A stretch of 64,000 nucleotides of DNA. Source: Terrimicrobiaceae bacterium. GTDB taxonomy: Bacteria; Verrucomicrobiota; Verrucomicrobiia; Chthoniobacterales; JAATET01. The position numbers were made by a program, and so were the translations under genes. Shown here in pieces: positions 8,196 to 17,700 of the stretch. The notes under the pieces are model-generated. The model saw only the letters and a program-made list of their open reading frames with translations, was not told the origin of the DNA and searched no databases. Position 1 is the first letter of the stretch. Every line of letters starts with the position of its first letter. Where the stretch lies: assembly GCA_028713285.1 (NCBI GenBank), contig JAQTOP010000003.1, positions 25,581 through 89,580 on the forward strand. Direction: 5' to 3'.

Positions 8196-8391
8196 TTTCG
8201 TCGTTTGTCAGAACTTCGTGTTTCGGCCCGCGAACGTGGACGGCTGCTCGCACCTCACCTACGAGGACGGCACTGCCGTCACGACCGTAAATTTCAAATC
8301 CTATACGCAAAGTATTCCCGATCCAGAGCGGCGGCTTTTCGATTTTCTCGTCAGTCGGCTCAATCCCAAATCCAGCGATGAAACTCATTGA
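8143..8391 (+). CDS. Small hypothetical protein between relaxase and coupling protein, 82 aa
   Basis: An 82-residue protein that overlaps the relaxase end by 53 bases and the coupling-protein start by 14. It has no signal peptide, membrane segment or known motif. Its codon use is plausible, and without it there would be a 180-base gap in an otherwise overlapping operon, which supports it. I do not recognise it; a role as adaptor between relaxase and coupling protein is possible but unproven. Confidence 0.55.
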   Translation: MPIEAPTRLPTGSRTLSDFVVCQNFVFRPANVDGCSHLTYEDGTAVTTVNFKSYTQSIPDPERRLFDFLVSRLNPKSSDETH

Positions 8392-9910
8392 TTCGTTTCT
8401 ATTTCTGGCATCCCTCATCGGTGCGCTCGCGGGGTATTTTCTGCTCGTGCCTCCGCTTTCGTTCGTCGTCATTGGCTTGGGCGCGACTTTCGCGGCGTGG
8501 AGTTTGTTCGCCGACTCCAATTCCGGGAAAGTCGTTCTCCGACTCGGCGGCGTTTCGTGGTCGATGGAGGATTTCGTTCGCGGCTGGCTCGTCACCGGAC
8601 GCACCGGCTCGGGTAAGACCCAATCCGCGATCAACGCGATCACGTTCCAGATTTTTCAGAACGTCAAAAATTGGGGCGGAGTCTGCCTCGATCAAAAAGG
8701 CCTCTATTGGGAAATCCTCGTGCAGATGGCCGCGCACTTCGGACGTGGCGAAGACCTCATTTTGCTGCAAACGCGGCCGGAAGGAAAAGATGCGCTCTGG
8801 CGTCCGCCGCACACTATCAATCTCACGGGAAACCTCGGCGTGCCCGCATCCACCTACGCGAAGGTCATCGTGGATACCGCGATGTCGCTCACCGGCGGAC
8901 GAGGTAACAATCCCTTTTTCCCGACGAAAGCCCAACTCGCGATTCAGACCGCGTTCGAAATCCTTCGGCACATCGACGCCTACGTCACTATTCCGAACAT
9001 CCATCGGCTACTGCTCAACCCGGAAGACTCCGACGCGACGTTGGAGACGCTGATGAATCGAGGCGATCAACGTTCGCACGAACTCCTCACCGCGTTTCGT
9101 GGCTATCTCGACCAACCGCCGGAGCAGCTTGGCGGCGTGCAAGGCACCCTCAGCACGTATCTCGAGTTTTTTCTCAATCCGGAAATCTCCGAGGTCTTTT
9201 GTGCGAACGAGCCGACGTTTTCCGTCTCCGAGATCGACACCGGAAAAATCGTTTGCCTCGCGATGCCGCAGAAGTTTCAGAGCGAACGGCTCTACATCAA
9301 CACGATCCTGAAACTGTCCTACTATTTCCATGCCCTCAGCCGGTTTGACAAATCCGCGGAGGAACGCGCGGCGGCCAATCTCATTATCCTGTTCGCGGAC
9401 GAGGGGCAGGAAATCATCACGGGGGCCGAATCTGCCTTTGCCGATCATCGCGCGGCGGGTGTCATCCGCGAGGCACGCGCGACGATCGTTCTCGCCACGC
9501 AAGCCTACACGTCGATTCACGGCGCCCTCGATAAACGCTACGCCGACGTGCTCATGCTCAACTTGAGCAACGAACTCATTTTTACCGTCGCGAATCACGA
9601 CTCCGCCGTCATCGCCTCGAAGAACATCGGCGAGCGTGAAGTCGTCGAGAAATCCTGGGGCTGGGCCGCGGGAAAGCGGTCCTACAATTACCAGCGAAAG
9701 ATCAAGCCGTTCTTCGAGCCGTATCAATTGCGGAAGCTGCCGAAGTTCACTGCCGTCATTCGCCATTGCGAAAAGCCGTTCCGTAAACGGCTCGTCGCAC
9801 CGATCAATCCCGACGGCACCTATCCCGCGTGGTTCACGCAATCGCGCCCCGACTACGCACTGCGCCAGAGGCTCGGTAAATCTCGAAAACAACCCGGCTT
9901 CCCAACATGA
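8378..9910 (+). CDS. VirD4/TraG-type coupling ATPase
   Basis: A 510-residue type IV coupling protein that would bring the relaxase-DNA complex to the secretion channel at the inner membrane. Two N-terminal membrane helices (about residues 7-45) are followed by a Walker A motif GRTGSGKT at 74-81 and a Walker B-like LIILFADEGQ near residue 330, then TIVLATQAYTS, typical of the TraD/TraG recognition domain. Its length is at the short end for the family. It overlaps both neighbours by a few bases (ATGA into the AAA+ gene). Confidence 0.88.
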   Translation: MKLIDSFLFLASLIGALAGYFLLVPPLSFVVIGLGATFAAWSLFADSNSGKVVLRLGGVSWSMEDFVRGWLVTGRTGSGKTQSAINAITFQIFQNVKNWGGVCLDQKGLYWEILVQMAAHFGRGEDLILLQTRPEGKDALWRPPHTINLTGNLGVPASTYAKVIVDTAMSLTGGRGNNPFFPTKAQLAIQTAFEILRHIDAYVTIPNIHRLLLNPEDSDATLETLMNRGDQRSHELLTAFRGYLDQPPEQLGGVQGTLSTYLEFFLNPEISEVFCANEPTFSVSEIDTGKIVCLAMPQKFQSERLYINTILKLSYYFHALSRFDKSAEERAAANLIILFADEGQEIITGAESAFADHRAAGVIREARATIVLATQAYTSIHGALDKRYADVLMLNLSNELIFTVANHDSAVIASKNIGEREVVEKSWGWAAGKRSYNYQRKIKPFFEPYQLRKLPKFTAVIRHCEKPFRKRLVAPINPDGTYPAWFTQSRPDYALRQRLGKSRKQPGFPT

Positions 9911-10752
9911 ACTCTGATTATTCCGCCATCATTCAGCACCTCTCCGGCCTCGAAGGTCACCTCTCGGCGAAGATCAAAGGTCAGGATCACGTCATTCCTC
10001 GTGTCTGCTCCGTGCTGGAGCGCGCGCAACTCGGCTTGCAGCCAGAGGACAAGCCGCTCGCCTCACTTTTGTTTCTCGGTCCTACCGGCGTCGGCAAAAC
10101 GGAGCTGACGCTCGAGTTTGCCCGCTATCTTTTCGGCGGCGATTCCGTGTTCCGCTTCGATATGTCGGAGTTCCTCCACGTCGATCATGTGAAGCTCTTC
10201 ATGGGCGACGAAACTGGCCGGACCGGCCGCCTCGGGCACGTGCTGGCGGAAAATCGCACGGGCGTTCTCCTTTTCGACGAAATCGAGAAGGCCCATCGCC
10301 TGATCTGGGACTTGTTCCTTCAAATGACGGATGCCGCCCGCATCACATTGGCCGATCACCGCACCTACAACCTTTCCGGATTCGTCATCGTTTGCACGAG
10401 CAACATTGGCTCCCGGCAACTCCTTCGTCCGACTCGCCTCCCCTTCGCGACATTGGAACGCGCGATCCTCGCCGAGCTTCATGGCGTTTTTCGCCCGGAA
10501 TTCATCGGTCGCTTCGACGAGAAAATCGTTTTCAAGCCGCTCTCTCCCGACACCCAGCGGGAAATCGCCCGGATCGCCATTGCCGAGGAACTCACTCGAA
10601 TCCGTGAACGAGGATTCGACCTCTCGATCTCCGAGGACACTTTTGAATTGCTGGTTCGGCGTGGAATCCACAAGGAACTCGGTGCCCGTCGGCTGAAAAA
10701 GACGATTCAGAAATTCATCGGCGACGCCGTCCGCCACGCGATCAAATCCTAA
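9907..10752 (+). CDS. Clp/Hsp100-family AAA+ ATPase, 281 aa
   Basis: A single AAA+ module like the second ring domain of ClpA/ClpB. Visible are Walker A GPTGVGKT (58-65), Walker B VLLFDEIEKAH (120-130), the asparagine sensor in CTSNIGSRQ, the arginine finger in FRPEFIGRFDEKIVF, and sensor 2 GARRLKKTIQ in a small C-terminal domain. It lacks the N-domain and the first AAA ring of ClpB. It is coupled to the coupling ATPase by ATGA, so it is probably a dedicated remodelling motor for conjugation, for example of the relaxosome. No VirB11/TrbB ATPase is seen in the window, so it could also fill that gap; this is speculation. Confidence 0.85.
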   Translation: MNSDYSAIIQHLSGLEGHLSAKIKGQDHVIPRVCSVLERAQLGLQPEDKPLASLLFLGPTGVGKTELTLEFARYLFGGDSVFRFDMSEFLHVDHVKLFMGDETGRTGRLGHVLAENRTGVLLFDEIEKAHRLIWDLFLQMTDAARITLADHRTYNLSGFVIVCTSNIGSRQLLRPTRLPFATLERAILAELHGVFRPEFIGRFDEKIVFKPLSPDTQREIARIAIAEELTRIRERGFDLSISEDTFELLVRRGIHKELGARRLKKTIQKFIGDAVRHAIKS

Positions 10753-10780
10753 GCTCCAGAGGGATTGCGGAAGCCGTGTC

Positions 10781-11551
10781 CTAGAAAGTGACTGGGCGGT
10801 CGTTTCCTGCCGCTCGCTCCAGTGCATTCGGCCTCCGCAGAGCCTGCCGTAAGCGAGTGGACGACCTGCGCCCCAGCCGGATCGGTGTTGCGCAGCCCGC
10901 GATTTCCACGTCGAGTTCGTCGCGGCCGTTCATCACGACCTTCTTCACGGCCTGGATGTTGACGATGAACGAGCGATGCGTGCGCAGAAAATGCGGCTTC
11001 GGCAAAATGCGCTCCCATTCGCTCATGCTCCGTCGGATCAGCATCGAGCTTCCATCCACGAAGCACACCCGCGAATAGTTTTCCTGCGCTTCGATGGCGC
11101 TGATTTCCATGACGAAGGCCACGCGCATTTGCGTATCCGTGCGCAGAAAGATTTTGTCGTCTTCGGAGAGCGAAGCGCAGACCGTCGGCGGCTGCCGGAC
11201 GATGCGTTGCAGCGCATGGGCCAGCCGTTCGGGACTGACCGGCTTCACAAGATAGTCCACGGCATTGACCTGGAACGCTCGCACCGCGAACTCATCGTAG
11301 GCCGTCACGAAAATGATCGCGGGAATCGGATCGAGCTTGGGCAGCAGGTCGAACCCGTCGCCGTCCCGCATCTGCACGTCGAGAAAGATCAAGTTCGGTT
11401 GAAGGTCCAGGCAGAGCTCGGTGGCCGCCGCCACGGAATTCGCCTCGCCGATGACTTTGACGTGGGAATGCTCGCGCAACAGCTCCTGCAAGACTTCTCG
11501 GGCGGGAGGTTCATCATCGACGATGACGGCGCGCAATTCTGGCAGGTTCAT
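10781..11551 (-). CDS. LytTR-family response regulator
   Basis: A 256-residue regulator with an N-terminal receiver domain (VDDEPPAREVL acidic pocket, phospho-Asp in IFLDVQMRDG, conserved Lys in YLVKPVSPE) and a C-terminal LytTR DNA-binding domain (AIEAQENYSRV to FLRTHRSFIVNI). The ATG at 11551 overlaps the stop of the kinase gene (ATGA). A longer frame upstream lies wholly inside the kinase gene and is not used. It is the last gene of a leftward operon and converges with the Clp-like gene 28 bases away. It probably controls nearby cargo genes, or the ICE. Confidence 0.92.
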   Translation of the reverse strand: MNLPELRAVIVDDEPPAREVLQELLREHSHVKVIGEANSVAAATELCLDLQPNLIFLDVQMRDGDGFDLLPKLDPIPAIIFVTAYDEFAVRAFQVNAVDYLVKPVSPERLAHALQRIVRQPPTVCASLSEDDKIFLRTDTQMRVAFVMEISAIEAQENYSRVCFVDGSSMLIRRSMSEWERILPKPHFLRTHRSFIVNIQAVKKVVMNGRDELDVEIAGCATPIRLGRRSSTRLRQALRRPNALERAAGNDRPVTF

Positions 11552-12681
11552 GCGGGAATATCCACTTGGACGGTCACCCATCCGGCTTCTTTCAAAATCC
11601 GCAGACAGTCTTTTCCGGGATAAAGCAGCGCAAGCCGACGACGGAGATTTTCCAGTCCGAATCCGCCAAATGGGCGTGGGCGCTGCTCGTCCACCCATGT
11701 CCCGGTATTGGCAACCTCGACACGTAGCGTCGATGGCTCCGGCTGGGAAACGGTCAAACGAACCCGCAATGGCAACGGGGATGTCTTACGACCATATTTG
11801 ATGGCGTTGTCCACCAAGGGCAGAATGAATACTCCCGGCACGAGCTTGTTGCGAGCCGATTCCTCCAGCCTGCATTCGATTTCCAGCTCGTCCCGAAACC
11901 TCGCCTTTTCGATGGCGAGATAACCTTTGATGGCGTCGAACTCGCTCCCAATCGGCACCTGATCGCGATTCCGATTGTCCAAGGAATATCGAAGATAATC
12001 CGCAAGCGCCTGCAGTAAGTCTTTGAGGCGCTGGCCAGGATGAGAGGCTTCCGCGCGCAGCGCCGTCAGGGCATTGAGGATGAAATGCGGATTCATCTGC
12101 ACGCGTAATAATTGCAATTCCGCCCTTTGCTGCTCGGTTTCCACTCTCGCCAATTGCACCTCCCGATCCGCCGCTGCGCGCATGTATCGAATCCCGAAAT
12201 ACAGCAGACTCCAGCACATGAAGACGCTGGCACAGAAATAGATCATCCGCATCGTATTCACCTCGCCAAACAGCACGGCGTCTTCGAGAGCAATCTTATG
12301 GTCTAGCGCCAGAGAAAACAGCGCGAGCGCCCATCCGGCGAGCAAACTTACGATTCCAATGAGGATGGCATTGCCGAGGATGGGCCAGTGACGCCCATAG
12401 GCTTTGCAATAAATGGCTCGCATCCCGAGCGTTATCAGAAAGGCCAATCCATCGCGGACAAATGTCGTGATCAGTGCCGCTCGAACGCTCCCCAAAAGCA
12501 GCACCTTCGTTGGAAAGGATAAAACGAGATACGCGCCCCATCCCGCGAGTTGGAATTTCCAAAAAGGCGTGAAGCCTTTTACCTCCCCGTGCCCCTCACC
12601 CAGCGCCAGAGGCAACTCGGTGATTTCATTTCCCATACCTGGGCCACGGTGGATTTTTTCAGAATAGCCCTCGCGAGCCAA
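11548..12681 (-). CDS. LytS/YehU-type sensor histidine kinase
   Basis: A 377-residue membrane kinase of the His_kinase (PF06580) type. About four hydrophobic segments lie between residues 45 and 165, followed by a short coiled coil and the phospho-acceptor QMNPHFILNAL (His199), then an ATP-binding domain with LVDNAIKYG and GFGLENLRRRL. The frame starts at a TTG (12681) two bases after AAGGAG; an ATG at 12636 is the alternative and leaves the domains intact. It overlaps its regulator by 4 bases. It is the partner of the secreted YD-repeat gene just upstream, which may supply a signal. Confidence 0.9.
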   Translation of the reverse strand: MAREGYSEKIHRGPGMGNEITELPLALGEGHGEVKGFTPFWKFQLAGWGAYLVLSFPTKVLLLGSVRAALITTFVRDGLAFLITLGMRAIYCKAYGRHWPILGNAILIGIVSLLAGWALALFSLALDHKIALEDAVLFGEVNTMRMIYFCASVFMCWSLLYFGIRYMRAAADREVQLARVETEQQRAELQLLRVQMNPHFILNALTALRAEASHPGQRLKDLLQALADYLRYSLDNRNRDQVPIGSEFDAIKGYLAIEKARFRDELEIECRLEESARNKLVPGVFILPLVDNAIKYGRKTSPLPLRVRLTVSQPEPSTLRVEVANTGTWVDEQRPRPFGGFGLENLRRRLALLYPGKDCLRILKEAGWVTVQVDIPA

Positions 12682-12688
12682 ATCTCCT

Positions 12689-12937
12689 TCAATTGGCCTT
12701 TGGTACTGTCACGACCTCCATCGTGCCGTCAGACTTGTAGGAATACTTCACCTCCTTGCCGTCGCGACCCGTGAAGGAAACCATGCGCCAGGAAGAGTCG
12801 TAGGTGTATCGGTCAATCGAGCCGTCGGGATACTGGTAGGCGATCAGGTGTCCCTCGTTGTCATAGATCTGCTCCGCATGCGCCGAAGCGAAAGCCGCAC
12901 CGAGGAATACCATGCCCAGCAAGAGGAACCTTTTCAT
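12689..12937 (-). CDS. Tiny secreted YD-repeat protein, 82 aa
   Basis: An 82-residue protein with a clear Sec signal peptide (MKRFLLLGMVFLGAAFASAHA) and about 60 mature residues of YD/RHS-type repeats (IYDNEGHLIAYQYPDGS, RYTYDSSWRM, KYSYKSDGTMEV). That is about three repeat units and far shorter than any RHS protein. It is the first gene of an operon with the LytS kinase (7 bases away) and the LytTR regulator. A ligand, chaperone or decoy role toward the sensor is a reasonable guess. It could also be a remnant RHS fragment, but its complete signal peptide and neat stop argue against that. Confidence 0.75.
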   Translation of the reverse strand: MKRFLLLGMVFLGAAFASAHAEQIYDNEGHLIAYQYPDGSIDRYTYDSSWRMVSFTGRDGKEVKYSYKSDGTMEVVTVPKAN

Positions 12938-13346
12938 TCCCCGGACAGTAGGAGACCGTCGCCTTGCACTGCAAGGATTTTCATCAGCCCTTTTCCCTAT
13001 TTCATGAGGGATCATACTCCGCCAGCAGTGCTTCCCGCCTTTCCCGGCTCACTCGAAACCTCCCCTTCGCATCCACCCTCAGCGATTCCACCGATCCATT
13101 TCTTCCATATTTGTTATACCCTCTCGATATGACGCTTATGGATCGCCCCTCGCTACTGGTGCTCCGCGTGTCGCTTACAATGAGTCGGACGAATCCCAGC
13201 TTCAGCGGATGCATCCTTTTGCCCCATACCCACCAGAAGGCGCTTCGCCTCCCATTCCTTAGCCTGCTGAAGCCCTCTTACTCGTCCTGAACAACGCGGC
13301 AACTTGAATAGAAGCGCATCAGCGAGATCCGATGAATATAACACTC
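12938..13346. other. 409-bp stretch without a supported gene
   Basis: Between the YD-repeat gene and the acyltransferase. A 70-codon leftward frame (13002-13214) ends in a basic helix (GRFRVSRERREALLAEYD) that faintly recalls the N-terminus of HTH transposase accessory proteins, but there is no partner gene and no terminal repeats. It presumably contains the promoter of the leftward YD/kinase/regulator operon, though no clear boxes can be named. Confidence 0.4.
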
Positions 13347-14495
13347 CTATCGAGAGTTCTCCGCAGCTCCGTTTGAAAACCGAGCCTTGATATATTGTCG
13401 AGCAGGCTTTTCCAGAAACTTGTGAGAGAGAAAAGCCGCTCCGAAAACAATTATAAGTGTGACTGAAATATAAGAGAGCTTGAAGACTGACGAGGCATTG
13501 AAAATTCCAATCGTATCCATTCCCCAGAGGGCGAGGACAAACAGGATGAGTTTCATTGCCGGAATGTGAATGAGATAGACTGGATAACTTAGATCACCAA
13601 GCAAGCGGCAGAAGCTTTCAATCTTTTCACTCGCTATTTTCAATATCGATATTTGATACAATAGCGGCAAAGCAGCCAAGGGTAACAGCTCTCTCGGGAT
13701 CACGTTCAAGGCAGTACAACTGAACGCAACAAGACCCATTGTAAATATAGGACGTGAAAAGTCGGGAGGCTGCTCGTTGCAGATGGCGCGGTACAAAAAT
13801 GCTCCGCCTGCGAATCCGGTAATGCCGCGTAGAAGCAGGCTCGATCCAGAGATTGGATCAATACCGAATTGGTATAGAACATTGCATCCCAGCGATAAGG
13901 TGCTCAATAGTAAAGCCAAGGCTGGCGTGATGCGAATGTAGCGATAAAGCCATCGGAACAGAGGATAAAGGGTGAGATATAGTAAAAGTTCGACGCTGAT
14001 CGACCATGCAGGAAAATTGATACTGTTATGAACTCCTCCAATAGCAGTCCATTGTTGAATTCCGATAAAGTTCTCTACGATTAGCAAGGGAGGCCATACA
14101 TCCAGAAGGGGAGCATGCTGACTTGGAAAATCAAAAGCGTAAACTCGTTTAAATCCACTCGCTGAACAAATTGCAAAAAGAGTCAACGCAAATGTTGTCG
14201 CAACGAGGTAGAGAGGATATATTCTTGCTATACGGGAAGCAAAATAGTTTTGCCATCGAGCAGAACCCTCTGGACGGTGAATATAAATGAGGATAAAGCC
14301 GCTTAATGTAAAAAATATATCCACAGCTTGGTTATTCCAGCCGTATAGTTCACCGTAACACTTAGATAATAGACATTTGGATGGCCATAGCTTCTCGAAT
14401 TGGCCGTGCCCCAGGAAGACTACAATCGCTAATAGCCCCCGCAATAAGGCATGCCCTGCGAGGAATTTAGGTGACGATACCGTGGGCGTTGCCAT
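13347..14495 (-). CDS. OafA/YrhL-type acyltransferase 3
   Basis: A 382-residue integral membrane acyltransferase with about ten hydrophobic segments. The N-terminal motif ALLRGLLAIVVFLGHGQFEKLW matches the family's R..A...V...H signature, and the FFTLSGFIL motif near residue 62 is also typical. Such enzymes add acetyl or other acyl groups to LPS, exopolysaccharide or peptidoglycan sugars. It follows the RHS operon in the same direction after a 50-base gap and shares its AT-rich composition, so it came with that cargo. The substrate is unknown. Confidence 0.9.
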   Translation of the reverse strand: MATPTVSSPKFLAGHALLRGLLAIVVFLGHGQFEKLWPSKCLLSKCYGELYGWNNQAVDIFFTLSGFILIYIHRPEGSARWQNYFASRIARIYPLYLVATTFALTLFAICSASGFKRVYAFDFPSQHAPLLDVWPPLLIVENFIGIQQWTAIGGVHNSINFPAWSISVELLLYLTLYPLFRWLYRYIRITPALALLLSTLSLGCNVLYQFGIDPISGSSLLLRGITGFAGGAFLYRAICNEQPPDFSRPIFTMGLVAFSCTALNVIPRELLPLAALPLLYQISILKIASEKIESFCRLLGDLSYPVYLIHIPAMKLILFVLALWGMDTIGIFNASSVFKLSYISVTLIIVFGAAFLSHKFLEKPARQYIKARFSNGAAENSR

Positions 14496-14545
14496 AGATA
14501 GCTCATCGTCAAAGCCTATAGCTGTTAATAAAGCTCGCTATCCAC

Positions 14546-14788
14546 CTAATCGGCGCAAGCTTTTCTCTGAAAAAACCATTTAATAAATGGAATAAATAGC
14601 AATAGAAGCAAAACTGTAATCCCTAGATACAGAAAAACGCCAATTCGTCCGGGAATATTTAAAAATTCCAAAAGTTGATGAATTGTCTTTTTTCTGGTCA
14701 CGACAAGCAATCCCATTGGCCAGAGTGTACTTACCACTAACCATGTGATGTAGAAAACCCCTCCTAGTAAGACCTTTCTCGGCACCAT
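14546..14788 (-). CDS. Small membrane protein after the RHS gene, 80 aa
   Basis: An 80-residue protein with two long hydrophobic helices (FYITWLVVSTLWPMGLLVV and IGVFLYLGITVLLLLLFIPF) and basic ends. It begins 1 base after the RHS gene stop, so the two are co-translated. In polymorphic toxin loci the gene in this position usually encodes immunity, and a membrane protein would suit a membrane-acting toxin tip. No family is recognised. It could instead be a secretion helper. Confidence 0.6.
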   Translation of the reverse strand: MVPRKVLLGGVFYITWLVVSTLWPMGLLVVTRKKTIHQLLEFLNIPGRIGVFLYLGITVLLLLLFIPFIKWFFQRKACAD

Positions 14789-14789
14789 A

Positions 14790-17700
14790 TTACTGCGACA
14801 ATGTTCCAGCTAATGAATCAGAAAAGCCTCCTGCTAGACCGCCCACGAACCCAGTTCCAGCAGCGCCAAATAGATTCACGGCGTTTTCAATTTCAGTACT
14901 AATACCAGAATGGCTAGCGAAAGCTCCCAACCCCCACGCACCCGCCCCTGCCGCAGCACCTATTGCTCCAGATGCAAGCGCCGCACCTACCGTTCCAGAG
15001 GGATTGCAAAATGCCGTTCCATTAAGAAGGTTTCCTATTAAACTACTAAGAGCCCCTGAAACAAACCCTCCTGCTACCGGATTATCCAGTGATCCCCCTA
15101 CAAGGCCGCCAATCCCTCCGGCAATGGCACCTGTTAACGCTCCCCACCCTCCTCCAGAAGCTTGACCTGCGAATCCACCAGAGATGGCTCCGACCACACC
15201 ACCAACCACTGCCAATACAGGGTCACGCCCGTCTCGGTCAATTGTCGTAATAGGGCTATTATAGCAATAGCAATAAAGATTTGAGGGAGGATAATTATTC
15301 GATGGATCTCGGGATAGCCACCTCCCGACTTCTGCGTCGAACGCACGATAGGGGGCGAGCGTCAGCTGCGCTCCTTGGTGATAAAAGTGTCCTGTATAAA
15401 GGAATGTGGCGTCCAATGTACCGTTCAGCTTTGTGATCCGCCCATAAGGGTCATAGTCGTATTGCGCTACGATGGCCGTAGATGAGTTTGTCATCTCCCG
15501 AACACTTCCGAGGTGATCTCGAGTGTAAAAATAATTGCCAGCGCTCGATCCTCCGATCCATTGTTCCCCGAGAGGATAGAAGCGCTTCGTTACCGTCGTG
15601 CCGGTGGCATTGCGCTCCTCAACGATTCGCAGACCACTCCATATCCAAGTGCGAGTTGTGCTGCCGTTGAGCTTTTCAGACACTCGCCGGTTAAAGCCAT
15701 CATACGCGAATTCATAGACGTTCGAGCCGACGGTTATTTTCGTTAGACGGTTCTCAGCATCCCATTCATAGCTCTTCGTGCCGTCTGATAGAAGGTTGCC
15801 ATTGTTGTCGTAAGTATAAGTCGCGGTCGACGCTCCCGACGAGGAAACCAACCAGTGCTTAATCGGTGTCGTGTTGTGGTTTGGGCTGTAATCGGTAGCC
15901 GTTATCGAGAGGGTCATCGTCCCCGACGCGTTGATTTGCGTCGAAAAATTGTTTCCAGAATCAACCGGGACACCTGCACCCTGCACCGTAACCGTCGCTG
16001 CTTCGTTGGTATGCCCAGCCACGAGTAGTTTGCCACCTCCAGAGCGATAGACGAGTTGATTGACAGAATTGGGGGTCCAAGTGGTCAGCGTAGAATCTCG
16101 CTGCTCGCTTGTGCGATTCCAAGCTTTGTCGTAGCCATAGGAGAAAGTCTTGTCCGTCGTGCCGGTGCTTACAACTTTACGTATGGCGGATGTCAGCTCA
16201 TAAACACCATCGTAGCCATAAGTATATTGGTTCGCGGCAGAAGCTCCAAGCTGGGTTTGCATGGACTTAATCCGTCCGTCCAACGAGTAGCCCACATAAT
16301 CAAACTTAGAAAGAATGCTGGATGGATTAGCGCCGTCGGACAGATTTAGGATTTGTGAAAGCCGACGATCGCCCGAATTTCCAAAGTATTGAAAGGTTGT
16401 GGATTGTCGATGCCCAGTTGTTCCATTTGGATAATCGATTTCTTTGATTCTATTCGTCGTCCCATCATAGACCGGAAATGTGAAACTTCCCAAATTTGTG
16501 TCTAACTGAGTGAGGCGACTTAGATTGTCAAAATACCACATGATCTTGTTTTCAGTGCCCGCAGATCCCACGTTGCTCGTCTTCGAGCGACCGATGGCAT
16601 CGTAGGTATAAGTGATTTTGTCGGAAGTCCCACTATCCAAAGGTCCATCTTCAGTAAATAACTTCAACGCACCCAACGTTCCGACCGGCACATAGGTGTA
16701 ATTCGTCGTGCCAGAGCCGTCCAACATCGAAGTGACTCGTTTGTAAACGGTGTCGTATCCCCACGATACGCCAGGTGCAGACCCTCCAGAATAGGCAACG
16801 CTCGCCAACGTATTATCGACATTGTAGTGATATGTCTTTGTTTGTAGGTTTCCATTTACAAGAGTTGAAAGCCGCCCGCTCAGAGATTCGTAAGTGGACG
16901 TTTCCGATTTGGTATCCGCATAAATCTTTTTGACCACACGGCCATCAATATCCCTATTCCACTGCGTCGTGTGACCGTTGCCATCGATCATGGAATCAAG
17001 GCTGCCGCACTTGCACCATTTATACTGATTGGTATGGTTAAGGGCGTCGATTTGAGCGACCATCCGGCGAAGGGCGTTATAGCGATAAATCGTCGCGGTT
17101 CCCGAGCGATCACGATAAGTGCCGAGATCAAGTTTATCGTAGGTAAAGTTTTCCGATGAGGTATCGGGATATTGAATCTTGGTCGGGCGGTCGATGTTGT
17201 CGTAAAAATATGTAAGTATGTAGTTATCGCTATTTGTCTTTGTGTAGATTCGCTGGGCGCTATCGTAGGCAAAATTCAGAGTCTCGGCAGTGTTAGGCCG
17301 AATAATCGTTTTTAACTTGCCGTAATCTGCGGCACTGGCAGTCGTTTGATAAATGAACTGCGTCGTCTCATTAAGCGCATTGAGAATCGTGAGAACGCGG
17401 CCATGACTGTCATATGTGAAGGTCGTCGGCTGGCCGGAAGCATCGATATACTTTTTGGGACAGCGTGGTGGATAGCTGGCATTTGGATAGCCTGTATCGT
17501 ATTGAAACTCTGCGACGGTATCGAAGCCGGATGCCGTCTTTTGCTTAATATATTGGACGTCAATTCCGTTGGAAAGATATAGAAAATCCGTTTCCCGCCC
17601 TTTCGGATCGGTGATTTTAGTGACATTTCCTTGAGCATTATATTCATACAGAGTCGCCTGGGTCTTGACGACCCCGGAGGCGTCCTCAACGGTTCGAGCG

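Noticed and set aside
13002..13214. Possible transposase accessory fragment (GRFRVSRERREALLAEYD)
   Set aside because: Only a faint resemblance, no partner gene and no terminal repeats, so no insertion sequence is called.
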